From: Elusimicrobiota bacterium
GTDB taxonomy: Bacteria; Elusimicrobiota; Elusimicrobia; Elusimicrobiales; UBA9959
NCBI GenBank assembly: GCA_003482905.1
Contig: DMXM01000036.1
Coordinates: forward strand, 123,654 to 187,653
Direction: 5' to 3'
Length of the DNA stretch: 64,000 nucleotides
The notes beneath the pieces are model-generated. The model was not told where the DNA came from. It was given only the letters and a program-made list of their open reading frames with translations, and made no database searches. Of this stretch, positions 32,138 to 40,097 are shown piece after piece. Within the stretch, counting starts at the first letter, position 1, and each line of letters begins with the position of its first letter. The translations under genes were made by a program, and so were the position numbers.

Positions 32138-33630
32138 CTACTCCCCCCAATTCCGGCATCAACGAAATAGTCGCCAACAACTACGCCAAGATAAAGACCT
32201 TGAGGGAAAAGGGCGTAGATCCCTTCCCCCACAGGTTCAAACTGACACATAAGATCGACCAGGCCGCCAAGCTGCCCGCCGACACCCCTGTGATCATAGC
32301 CGGCCGCATAGTGCTTATGCGCGTAATGGGGAAGGCCACTTTCGCCCATCTCAAGGACGGCACCGGCAAGATGCAGATCTACGTCAAAAAAGACGCCGTG
32401 GGCGACGAGGCTTACGAGATGTTCAAGAAGCAGCTGCACGTGGGCGATTTCCTGGGCGTGGAAGGGAAGCTGTTCGTGACCCATACCGGCGAGCTTACCG
32501 TAAGCGCCGAGAAGCTGACCGTGCTGTCGAAGTCCGTGCGGCCCCTGCCCGAGAAATTCCACGGCCTGACCGACGCCGAAGCCCGCTACCGCGAGCGCTA
32601 CCTGGACCTTATTTCCAACGAGGAGTCCCGTAATATTTTCGTGAGGCGCTCGCAGATAGTGGCTGCCATCCGCCGCGTGCTCGACGGGGACGGTTACCTG
32701 GAAGTGGAGACGCCCGTGCTCTGCTCGCAGGCCGGCGGCGCCTCGGCGCGCCCCTTCATCACCTTTCACAACGCCTATAAGTACGAGCTTTATATGCGCA
32801 TCGCCACCGAGCTGCCGCTCAAGAAGCTCATCATCGGCGGCTTCGACGGCGCCTACGAGATAGGCCGCGTCTTCCGCAACGAGGGCGTCGACACCCGCCA
32901 CAACCCGGAATTCACCACCCTGGAGGCCTATAAGGCCTATTCCGACTATAACGGCATGGCCGAGCTGGTGGAGACGATCTTCGAGAAGTGCGCCGCCATC
33001 ATCGGCTCCGACGTGGTCGACTACAACGGCATGCAGGTCAGCCTCAAGCCGCCTTTCAAGCGCCTGTCCCTGCCCGACGCCTGGAAGGAAAAGACCGGCG
33101 AGGACATCCACAACGTGCTTGACGGCAAGGCTTTCAATAAAGAGAACCTCAAGAAGCTGGCGGCCAGGCTGGGCATCGGCTTCGCGTCCGACACCCCTCC
33201 CGCCAAGCTCTTCGACAATATCATGGACGAAAAGATAATCTCCGGGCTGGAGCAGCCCACTTTCGTGATGGATTATCCCACCGCCGTGACACCGCTGGCC
33301 AAGTGCAAGGCCGGGGACGAATCCATAGTAGAGCGCTTCGAGTTCTTCGCGGGCAAAGAGGAGATCGCCAACGCCTACTCCGAACTGAACGACCCGGAGG
33401 ACCAGAAGAGCCGCCTGGTGGAGCAGCTGCGCCAGAAGGAAGAGGAGAACAACGGCGAGGCCGATATTCTCGACAAGGATTTCATAGAAGCCATGGAGTA
33501 CGGCATGCCCCCGATGGGCGGCATAGGCATCGGGATAGACCGCCTGTGCATGCTGATGAACGGCAAGCCCTCCATCCGGGAAGTCGTACTATTCCCGCTG
33601 CTGCGCCCTGATACCGATACCGCGAAGTAA
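32134..33630 (+). CDS. lysS: Lysyl-tRNA synthetase, class II
   Basis: 498 residues, full length. An N-terminal OB-fold anticodon-binding domain (IIAGRIVLMRVMGKATFAHLKDGTGKMQIYVKKD) is followed by the class II catalytic core: motif 1 near FVRRSQIVAAIRRVLDGDGYLEVETP, motif 2 FDGAYEIGRVFRNEGVDTRHNPEFT and motif 3 GGIGIGIDRLCMLM. A YRERYLDLI block is characteristic of LysRS. Attaches lysine to tRNA-Lys. It starts inside the stop of the upstream receiver gene. A structured repeat (copy C) lies immediately downstream instead of a classical terminator. Confidence 0.97.
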   Translation: MTTPPNSGINEIVANNYAKIKTLREKGVDPFPHRFKLTHKIDQAAKLPADTPVIIAGRIVLMRVMGKATFAHLKDGTGKMQIYVKKDAVGDEAYEMFKKQLHVGDFLGVEGKLFVTHTGELTVSAEKLTVLSKSVRPLPEKFHGLTDAEARYRERYLDLISNEESRNIFVRRSQIVAAIRRVLDGDGYLEVETPVLCSQAGGASARPFITFHNAYKYELYMRIATELPLKKLIIGGFDGAYEIGRVFRNEGVDTRHNPEFTTLEAYKAYSDYNGMAELVETIFEKCAAIIGSDVVDYNGMQVSLKPPFKRLSLPDAWKEKTGEDIHNVLDGKAFNKENLKKLAARLGIGFASDTPPAKLFDNIMDEKIISGLEQPTFVMDYPTAVTPLAKCKAGDESIVERFEFFAGKEEIANAYSELNDPEDQKSRLVEQLRQKEEENNGEADILDKDFIEAMEYGMPPMGGIGIGIDRLCMLMNGKPSIREVVLFPLLRPDTDTAK

Positions 33631-33668
33631 CGCTGCCGCGCGCCTCCACCCGGCCATCAGTAAGGTCC

Positions 33669-33805
33669 CCCAGGCGACACGTGGGCCGGGTAAGCAAAAG
33701 CCTCTCGGAAGGCGAGGCTTGCGTAAGCGCCGAGCCTGAGAGCGGCAGGCGCGCGCACGGTGTGCGCGACGCCGGTTTTGCGTCCCGGCCCACGCGGCGC
33801 CTGGG
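33669..33805 (-). repeat. Structured intergenic repeat, copy C
   Basis: A 137-bp element in the lysS-lolC gap, in the opposite orientation to copies A and B. Arms 33669-33690 and 33784-33805 pair at 20 of 22 positions. Read on the minus strand, the interior is nearly identical to copy A over about 105 bp, with the apex GCGCTTACGCAAG and closing pair CTCTC/GAGAG. It ends 22 bp before the lolC start, so it probably forms part of the lysS 3' end or the lolC leader. No gene is seen in the gap. Confidence 0.8.
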
Positions 33806-33827
33806 TCACACGATTTTACCCCTTGTT

Positions 33828-35054
33828 ATGTCTACAGAATTCTTTATCGCCAGGCGCTACCTGCTTGCCAAACGCAAGGGCCTTTTTGCCATGATCACCA
33901 CGTTCATAGGCGTGGCGGGGGTGGCGCTGGGCGTGGCCGCGCTGATAGTGACGCTGGCCATCATGGACGGCTTCCAGTCCGACATCAAGAAAAAAATAAT
34001 CGACGCCCAGGCGCACATAACGGTATACGGCCGCATGCAGCCGCGCGACCTGGCCGTGGTCCGCGCCGAGCTCGGCCGCGACGCCCGCGTGGCGGCGCAG
34101 TCCCCGTTCGTGCTGGGCCAGGCCATTCTCACCTTCGACAGCCGCTCCACCGGCGTGGTGGTAAAAGGCCTCGATCCCGCCGGTGAGTTCACGGTCAATA
34201 ATCTTAAGAATTCCCTGGTGCGGGGCTCCTGGGAAGCGCTTTCCCGGCCGCCGCAAGGCGCGCCGCAGGCGCTCATACTCGGCGAGGAACTCGCCAAGAA
34301 CCTGGGACTGTGGGTGGGGGACGAGGCCGTCCTGGTCTCGCCCCAGGGCGGCACCGCCGGCATGGGCCTTCTGCCCAAGATGAAAAAATTCAAAGTGGCG
34401 GGCCTGGTGCGCACCGGTTATTACGAATTCGACAATACCATGGCGTATTGCTCGATACAGGCGGCGGGGGACTTCTTCGGGCTGGGCGGCGGCGCCAACG
34501 GGCTGGGGATACGGCTTAAGAACATCAAGACGGCCGGGCCGGCCGCCGCGGACCTGCGCCGCGCGCTTGGCTTCTCCTACACCGTTAAAACCTACGCCGA
34601 TATGAACAAAACGCTTTTTGCCGCGCTTAAGCTGGAGAAATTCGTCATGTCCCTGGTGCTGGCGCTGATAATCCTGGTGGCCACTTTCAACATCGCCTCC
34701 AACCTGCTGATGATGAGCGTGGAGAAACTGCGCGACATCGGCATATTGCGGGCCATGGGCGCCGGGCCCGGCTTTATCCGGCGCGTTTTTTTCTGGGAGG
34801 GCAACCTTATCGCCGTCACAGGCATAACCCTGGGCGTGCTGCTGGGCGTCGGCCTGTCCGTTTTTATTTCCGTTTACCCGGTGGTGGAACTGCCGTCTGA
34901 TATTTACTACATCACCAAGGTGCCGGTGGAGCTTAAGATAAGGGATATCCTGGCCACCGCCGGGGTAAGCTACCTGCTCTGCATGCTGAGCGCCATTTAC
35001 CCGGCGCTGCGGGCTTCCAGGGTAAGCCCGGTGGACGCGATACGCTATGGATAA
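33828..35054 (+). CDS. lolC: Lipoprotein-releasing ABC transporter permease LolC/LolE
   Basis: 408 residues from the ATG at 33828. Longer frames start inside the repeat and are unlikely. Four transmembrane helices in the MacB/FtsX arrangement: one near residues 20-50 (FAMITTFIGVAGVALGVAAL), then a large periplasmic domain, then three C-terminal helices. The N-terminal FIARRYLLAKRK is typical of LolC/E. The protein extracts outer-membrane lipoproteins from the inner membrane. It overlaps lolD by eight bases. A single LolC/E-type gene with LolD suggests a homodimeric LolF-like complex, although a second permease may lie elsewhere. Confidence 0.9.
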   Translation: MSTEFFIARRYLLAKRKGLFAMITTFIGVAGVALGVAALIVTLAIMDGFQSDIKKKIIDAQAHITVYGRMQPRDLAVVRAELGRDARVAAQSPFVLGQAILTFDSRSTGVVVKGLDPAGEFTVNNLKNSLVRGSWEALSRPPQGAPQALILGEELAKNLGLWVGDEAVLVSPQGGTAGMGLLPKMKKFKVAGLVRTGYYEFDNTMAYCSIQAAGDFFGLGGGANGLGIRLKNIKTAGPAAADLRRALGFSYTVKTYADMNKTLFAALKLEKFVMSLVLALIILVATFNIASNLLMMSVEKLRDIGILRAMGAGPGFIRRVFFWEGNLIAVTGITLGVLLGVGLSVFISVYPVVELPSDIYYITKVPVELKIRDILATAGVSYLLCMLSAIYPALRASRVSPVDAIRYG

Positions 35055-35712
35055 GATAGTAGAGATAACGGGGCTGAGCAAGGCCTACACGACGGGGCAC
35101 GAGCAGATCCTCGTGCTGGAGAACCTGGATTTCTCCATTTCAAAGGGCGAATTCGTCTCCATAGTGGGGCCTTCCGGTTCCGGCAAATCCACTTTCCTCA
35201 ATATCGTAGGTCTGCTCGACGACGTTTACAGCGGCGAGATCCGCCTGTTCGGCAAGCGCCTGGAGGACCTGGGCGAGTCCGAGAAGGCAGTGCTGCGCCT
35301 TAAGAACGTCGGCTTCGTGTTCCAGTTCGATTCCCTGCTGCCGGAGTTTACTGTCCTGGAAAACATAGAAATGCCCGCCCGCGTGCTCGGCTCCGCCGGG
35401 CCGGGGCGCGGCCTTGAGCTGCTGAAGCGGTTCGATCTGGAAGTAATAGCGGCCAAGTTCCCGATGGAAGTTTCCGGTGGAGAGAAGCAGCGCGCGGCCA
35501 TGTTGAGAGCGCTGTGCAACAGCCCCGCCCTGCTGATAGCGGACGAGCCTACCGGCAACCTGGACCGCCACAATTCGGGCGTGATCCTCGACGACCTGAG
35601 ACGCGCCGCCGACATGGGCACCGCGGTGCTGATGGTCACGCATAACGAGGAGGCGGCCCGCCGGGCCGACAGGACGCTGCGCATGGGCGGCGGTAAATTC
35701 GAAGCTATATGA
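35047..35712 (+). CDS. lolD: Lipoprotein-releasing ABC transporter ATPase LolD
   Basis: 221 residues. ABC ATPase of the LolD/MacB type: Walker A GPSGSGKST (41-49), Q-loop VGFVFQFDSLLPEFTVLENIEMPA, signature VSGGEKQRAAMLRAL (SGGE rather than SGGQ), Walker B LLIADEPTGNLD and the H-loop MVTHNEEAARRAD. It powers lipoprotein release together with the overlapping lolC gene. Several predicted lipoproteins in this window (three at 7758-10440, NrfA) are plausible cargo. The stop overlaps the mcsA-like start. Confidence 0.92.
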   Translation: MDKIVEITGLSKAYTTGHEQILVLENLDFSISKGEFVSIVGPSGSGKSTFLNIVGLLDDVYSGEIRLFGKRLEDLGESEKAVLRLKNVGFVFQFDSLLPEFTVLENIEMPARVLGSAGPGRGLELLKRFDLEVIAAKFPMEVSGGEKQRAAMLRALCNSPALLIADEPTGNLDRHNSGVILDDLRRAADMGTAVLMVTHNEEAARRADRTLRMGGGKFEAI

Positions 35713-36227
35713 AACTTTGCGAAGAATGCCACAAGGCCGCGGCGGCCGTATTTCTGAAGCTGGCCGTGAACAATAAGGTGACCGAGACCCACCTCTGCCC
35801 GGCCTGCGCCGCTAAAAAAGGCATAGGGCTGGGCCTGGAGACGGGCGCTTTCAATATCTCCGATATAGTCGGCAACATGAGCGGCTATTTCAAGGATTTC
35901 CTGCCGCCGGAGCGCAAAACCCTGCGCTGCCGGAACTGCGGCCTGAAATATTCAGAATTCAAGGAAACGGGCCGCCTCGGCTGCCCCGAGTGCTACGAGA
36001 GCTTCGGGCCGCAGCTGACCGAGCTGATGATGCGCATCCACGGGGCCTCGCAGCACGCGGGGCGGGGGTATGCCGGCGGGGCTTCTCTCAAGCTGTCCAG
36101 GGCCGAAGTCGCCAGGCGCCTGGAGGAGCTGCGTGCGGACCTTAACGCGGCTGTGGCGGCGGAAGATTTCGAGGGCGCGGCGCGGCTGCGCGACGCGATA
36201 AAGACGCTGGAGAACCGGCATGGCTGA
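35709..36227 (+). CDS. mcsA: McsA-like zinc-binding activator with UVR motif
   Basis: 172 residues. Two pairs of CxxC zinc sites form an N-terminal treble (LCEECHKAAAA, HLCPACAAKKG), a third and fourth CxxC pair follow in the middle (CRNCGLKYSEFKETGRLGCPECYESF), and a UvrB/UvrC-like helix closes the protein (LRADLNAAVAAEDFEGAARLRDAIKTLE). This is the McsA architecture: a co-activator of the McsB protein-arginine kinase. It overlaps mcsB by eight bases. The four-base overlap with lolD puts protein quality control and lipoprotein export in one operon. Confidence 0.88.
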   Translation: MKLCEECHKAAAAVFLKLAVNNKVTETHLCPACAAKKGIGLGLETGAFNISDIVGNMSGYFKDFLPPERKTLRCRNCGLKYSEFKETGRLGCPECYESFGPQLTELMMRIHGASQHAGRGYAGGASLKLSRAEVARRLEELRADLNAAVAAEDFEGAARLRDAIKTLENRHG

Positions 36228-37272
36228 GGTAGTGAATAATTTCCGTCCCTATGTCGCCTGGGCCAACGCGCGCGGAGCCTGGCCTGACATGATCTTCTCC
36301 ACGCGCGTCCGGTTCGCCCGCAACCTGGAGGGTTTTCCTTTCCCGAGCCGCGCCGAGCCGCGCCAGCTGGCGGAGATACGGCGCCTGGCGCTGGCCGCGG
36401 CCAGGGGGAGCGGGCTGTTCTCCCGCGGCCATTTCCTTAAGACCGAGGCGCTCAACCAGCTGAAAAAGCGTTTTCTGGTGGAGCGGCACCATATCTCCCA
36501 CGCGCTGGCCGCCTCCGTGCTGCCTTCCGGCGCGGCCGTTGCCAACGACGAGGATCTCTCTGTGATGATAAACGAAGAGGACCATTTGCGCCTGCAGTGC
36601 CTGAATTCCGGGTTCGCGATCGAGGACTCTTTCAAGGCGGCGCTCAAACTGGATTCGGCGCTCGGGAGCGAGCTTCCTTTCGCCTACGGCGTAAAATTCG
36701 GTTTTTTGACGGCTTGCCCCACCAACGTAGGCACCGGCATGAGGGTTTCCTGCCTGGCTCACCTGCCGGCCCTCTCGCGGCTGGGGCGCATGCCGGCCGT
36801 GCTGGAGAACCTCTCGCATCTGGGCGTGACGGCGCGGGGTATCTACGGCGAGGGGACGTACGTGCTCGGCGACTTCTACCAGATCTCCAACGCCACCTGC
36901 CTGGGCCGCAGCGAGGAAGAATTCTGCCAGAACATAGACCGCGTGATACGCAACCTGATACGCCAGGAGATAGCGGCCCGGGAGGAAATGCTCAAAGGCC
37001 CCCTCAAACTGAAGACCGAGGACGCCGTTTACAGGGCGCTGGGCCTGCTTAAACACGCCCGCCGGCTTTCCTACGAGGAATTCATGCAGAACATCTCCCT
37101 GGCCCGCATGGGCGCCGCCATGGGCTGGAATATAGGCGTGGATTTCAGCACCTTCAACCAGGTAACCCTGCTGATGCAGCCTGCGCACATCCAGGCCGCC
37201 GCGGGCCGGGCCCTTAACCCGGACGAGCGCGACGCCTTCCGCGCCGACTACCTGCGCGGCAAGCTCGGCTAA
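36220..37272 (+). CDS. mcsB: Protein-arginine kinase McsB (ATP:guanido phosphotransferase)
   Basis: 350 residues. Bacterial phosphagen-kinase-like enzyme that phosphorylates arginines on proteins, marking them for ClpC-ClpP. Motifs: IFSTRVRFARNLEGFPFP (nucleotide-binding arginines), VMINEEDHLRLQ (the conserved NEEDH), LTACPTNVGTGMRVS (active-site cysteine) and RGIYGEGTYVLGDFYQISNA. An RDAFRA near the C-terminus fits the RDxxRA site proposed to bind phospho-arginine allosterically. No clpC, ctsR or clpP is nearby, unlike the Firmicute ctsR-mcsA-mcsB-clpC operon. Confidence 0.92.
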   Translation: MAEVVNNFRPYVAWANARGAWPDMIFSTRVRFARNLEGFPFPSRAEPRQLAEIRRLALAAARGSGLFSRGHFLKTEALNQLKKRFLVERHHISHALAASVLPSGAAVANDEDLSVMINEEDHLRLQCLNSGFAIEDSFKAALKLDSALGSELPFAYGVKFGFLTACPTNVGTGMRVSCLAHLPALSRLGRMPAVLENLSHLGVTARGIYGEGTYVLGDFYQISNATCLGRSEEEFCQNIDRVIRNLIRQEIAAREEMLKGPLKLKTEDAVYRALGLLKHARRLSYEEFMQNISLARMGAAMGWNIGVDFSTFNQVTLLMQPAHIQAAAGRALNPDERDAFRADYLRGKLG

Positions 37273-37289
37273 GTTTGCCCTGATGGCCC

Positions 37290-37317
37290 TTGACATTCCT
37301 TATTAATCTGCTAAAAA
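37290..37317 (+). promoter_or_regulatory. Promoter of second alpha-amylase
   Basis: TTGACA (37290-37295) and TAAAAA (37312-37317) with a 16-bp spacer. The transcript would start near 37324, at the ATG of the amylase gene (37325), leaving no leader. Confidence 0.6.
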
Positions 37318-37324
37318 CTAGGTA

Positions 37325-38566
37325 ATGAAGCGCTTCCTTATCGCCTCGGTTTTATCCGCCGGCCTGCTGCAATCGCAGTGGCTGCCGCTTTTAGCCGCCC
37401 GTGGCGGCGAGTCCACCGTGATGATCCAGGGGTTTCACTGGGCCTCCTGGAAGACCGCCCCCTGGTGGGGTGTGGTTGGCGGGCGGGCGGGGGAGCTTTC
37501 CGCCGCCGGCATAGACCTGGTCTGGCTGCCGCCCTCTTCCGATTCCCTGTCCCCCGAGGGTTATCTGCCCAGAAAACTCAACGTGCAGGATTCCGCCTAC
37601 GGTACGGCCGGACAGCTTGCGTCGGCGGTCAAAGCGCTGCACGCCCGCAATATAAAGGTCATCGCCGACATCGTGATCAATCACCGCGTGGGGGTAAAGG
37701 ACTGGGCGGATTTTGCGCAACCCTCCTGGGGCCCGGATTCCGTCTGTGCAGACGACGAGTGGGGCAAAGGCGAGGGCGCTCCGGACACGGGCATGGGGTT
37801 CCACGCCGGACGCGATATTGACCACACAAAAAATTACGTGAGAGAGTCCATCAAAGGCTGGATGAAAGGCCTTAGGGACGTTCAAAACTACGACGGCTGG
37901 CGTTATGATTACGCGCGGGGGCTGGCTTCCCCGTATCTGCTGGGGTACAACCGCGCCACGGCGCCGTCCTTCGCCGTGGCTGAAATATGGGACGACTTGG
38001 ATATTAACGATACTGACCTCCACCGCCGGGCTTCCGCGGACTGGCTGGATTCCGTGAACGGGGAAATAAAGGTTTTCGATTTCACAACTAAGGGCATACT
38101 CCAGGCCGCGGTGCGCTCCGGGGAGTACTGGCGCCTGAAAGACAGCGGCGGCGCGCCCCCGGGCCTGATAGGCTGGAGACCAGTTAACGCCGTGACTTTT
38201 ATCGATAACCACGATACTGGCCCCAGCCCCGGCGGAAAGCTGAAGGACAAGGCCTGGCCTTTCCCCTCGGACAAAGTTCCGGCGGGCTACGCCTATATCC
38301 TTACGCATCCCGGGGTGCCATGCGTCTACTGGCCGCATTTCTTCGACTGGGGACTGAAAGACTCTATTTCCACCCTGATCAAGATACGCCGCGCGGCCGG
38401 CATAAATTCCGCCAGCCGCGTTTCCATTGTGAAAGCCGAGCAAGGGCTTTATGCGGCGATTATGGACGGTAAAGTGGCCATGATGCTGGGGGATAAGGCC
38501 TGGCATCCCGGGGCCGGCTGGAAACTTGCCGCACAGGGCCCGGCCTACGCTGTCTGGACCAGATAG
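37325..38566 (+). CDS. Secreted alpha-amylase, GH13 plant-type (paralogue)
   Basis: 413 residues with a signal peptide (about 1-25, ending LPLLAA). GH13 barrel: VMIQGFHWASW at entry, DLVWLPPSSDSLSPEGYLP and DIVINHRVG as in plant-type (GH13_6) enzymes, GWRYDYARG with nucleophile Asp195, FAVAEIWDD with acid/base Glu220 and FIDNHDTGP with Asp297. The small C-terminal beta domain ends YAVWTR. It is shorter than the paralogue at 16873-18315 because that one has about 45 extra N-terminal residues and a longer domain B. The two probably split the work on different alpha-glucans. Monocistronic with its own promoter. Confidence 0.9.
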   Translation: MKRFLIASVLSAGLLQSQWLPLLAARGGESTVMIQGFHWASWKTAPWWGVVGGRAGELSAAGIDLVWLPPSSDSLSPEGYLPRKLNVQDSAYGTAGQLASAVKALHARNIKVIADIVINHRVGVKDWADFAQPSWGPDSVCADDEWGKGEGAPDTGMGFHAGRDIDHTKNYVRESIKGWMKGLRDVQNYDGWRYDYARGLASPYLLGYNRATAPSFAVAEIWDDLDINDTDLHRRASADWLDSVNGEIKVFDFTTKGILQAAVRSGEYWRLKDSGGAPPGLIGWRPVNAVTFIDNHDTGPSPGGKLKDKAWPFPSDKVPAGYAYILTHPGVPCVYWPHFFDWGLKDSISTLIKIRRAAGINSASRVSIVKAEQGLYAAIMDGKVAMMLGDKAWHPGAGWKLAAQGPAYAVWTR

Positions 38567-38654
38567 CGGCCGCCGGCTTTTATTTCGCACCCCTTCCCCG
38601 TTCCCCGGCCTCCGGTTTCTTGCTTTCCGCCGCTATATATAATTAAATAGTGCT

Positions 38655-39452
38655 ATGTATCAGAAGCACTGGAACCTGAAAAAACTGCCTTTTGAGAACA
38701 CCCCTGACACGGAATTCTTTTTTGAGTCCGAGGAGCACGAGGAGGCCTTTTCCAGGCTTTCCTACGTGGTGGACGAAAAAAAGTCCTGCGCGGTCATCAC
38801 CGGCGCCTACGGCACGGGCAAGACCCTTATCTTGAAGTCGCTCGAGCGGCAGTTCAAGAAAAAGGGCTACGTTTTTTCTTTCGTGCACAATCCGCGCCTC
38901 GACGACCTGGGCCTGCTCAAGATAATCCTGCACAATTTCACCGGCTATAACGTGCCCAAGGCCAAGGAAGACGTGCTGATGGGCATAGAGCGCTTCCTGC
39001 GCGACACCTTCCAGGACGGCAAGCACGTGGTGGTGGCCATAGACGAAGCCCAGCTGATAAACGACGAGAACGTCTTTGAGGAACTGCGGCTGCTGCTGAA
39101 TTTCCAGACGGAGACCAGGTTCCTGCTAACGCTTATCCTGAGCGGCCAGCCGGAGCTCAAGGAGAAATTGGATTCCAATAAGCAGTTCAGCCAGCGCGTC
39201 ACCCTCAGCTACCATCTTAAGCCGCTGGATTTCGAGGAAACAAAACAGTATATAGCCCATCGCCTGGAAGTGGCGGGCCTGGCGGAGAACATCTTCGACG
39301 GGCAGGCCATGGAACTTATCTTCGAAAGGTCGGGCGGCATCCCCCGCCAGATAAATAATATCGCCAATATGAGCATGCTGGCGGCCTACGCCAAAGGCGA
39401 AAAGGCGATAACCAGCGAGCTTGTGTCCGAAGGCGTAGAGAGCAGCCGGTAG
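38655..39452 (+). CDS. ExeA/GspA-like AAA+ ATPase
   Basis: 265 residues. It begins MYQKHWNLKKLPFENTPDTEFFF, the typical opening of ExeA/GspA-type ATPases (WxLxxxPFxxTPDxxFF). Walker A GAYGTGKT (50-57), Walker B VVVAIDEAQLI, sensor TLILSGQPELKE, and the arginine-rich FSQRVTLSYHLKPLDFEET. The C-terminal lid ends GGIPRQINNIANMSMLAAYA. In type II secretion, ExeA uses a peptidoglycan-binding tail that is absent here, so this is the short form found beside polysaccharide-export genes. The PIG-L, WecA-like and epimerase genes downstream fit cell-surface polysaccharide work. TATAAT (38638-38643) precedes the start. Confidence 0.82.
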   Translation: MYQKHWNLKKLPFENTPDTEFFFESEEHEEAFSRLSYVVDEKKSCAVITGAYGTGKTLILKSLERQFKKKGYVFSFVHNPRLDDLGLLKIILHNFTGYNVPKAKEDVLMGIERFLRDTFQDGKHVVVAIDEAQLINDENVFEELRLLLNFQTETRFLLTLILSGQPELKEKLDSNKQFSQRVTLSYHLKPLDFEETKQYIAHRLEVAGLAENIFDGQAMELIFERSGGIPRQINNIANMSMLAAYAKGEKAITSELVSEGVESSR

Positions 39453-39467
39453 CCCGGGGAATAATTC

Positions 39468-40097
39468 ATGAAAATATTAGGCATAGGAGCGCACCCGGAC
39501 GACCTTGAATTCGGCTGCGGCGGCACTTTCCACAAACTGGCGGCCAAGGGTCACAAGATACACATGCTCGTCATGACGAGGGGGTCCGTGGGCGGCGACC
39601 CGGAAGTGCGCCTGGCGGAGCAGCGGCGGTCCGCGGCGCTCCTGAAGGCCAGGCTTTACTGGGGCGGCTTCGAGGATACGGGTGTGTCCCTGACGCGGGA
39701 ACTCATCCGCTCGGTCGAGAAACACATTGAAGAGATCAAGCCGGATATGGTCTTTGTGAACCACGGGGCGGATACGCACCAGGACCACCGCAGCGTCTCC
39801 CAGGCCGTGGAAACCGCCGCCCGCTATACGCGCAACCTCCTTTTTTACGAGGTTCCCACCACCATGGAGTTCAACCCCGGCGTTTTTGTGGACATAGGCC
39901 CCGTGATAAACAAGAAAGTCGGCCTGCTTAAATGCCACCGTTCCCAGGTCTACAAAACGCGGGTTAAAAATCTCTCTATAATAGAAAGCGCCAAGGCTGC
40001 GGCTATGTTCCGCGGCTATCAGGACAGGGTGAAATACGCCGAGGGTTTCGTGCCCCGCCGCCTGCTCCTGGACCATCTTCTGGAATGCAATAAATGA
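39468..40097 (+). CDS. PIG-L family deacetylase (BshB1-like)
   Basis: 209 residues. Zinc-dependent N-acetylglucosaminyl deacetylase fold: the metal motif GIGAHPDDLEFGCGG (HPDD) and the second ligand motif VNHGADTHQDHRSV (HxxH). A GGD-containing loop follows (RGSVGGDPEVRLAEQRR). The size and motifs match BshB1-type enzymes of bacillithiol synthesis, but the same fold deacetylates sugar lipids. The neighbours (WecA-like transferase overlapping by four bases) favour a GlcNAc-lipid or polysaccharide substrate. The substrate is inferred, not shown. Confidence 0.85.
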   Translation: MKILGIGAHPDDLEFGCGGTFHKLAAKGHKIHMLVMTRGSVGGDPEVRLAEQRRSAALLKARLYWGGFEDTGVSLTRELIRSVEKHIEEIKPDMVFVNHGADTHQDHRSVSQAVETAARYTRNLLFYEVPTTMEFNPGVFVDIGPVINKKVGLLKCHRSQVYKTRVKNLSIIESAKAAAMFRGYQDRVKYAEGFVPRRLLLDHLLECNK

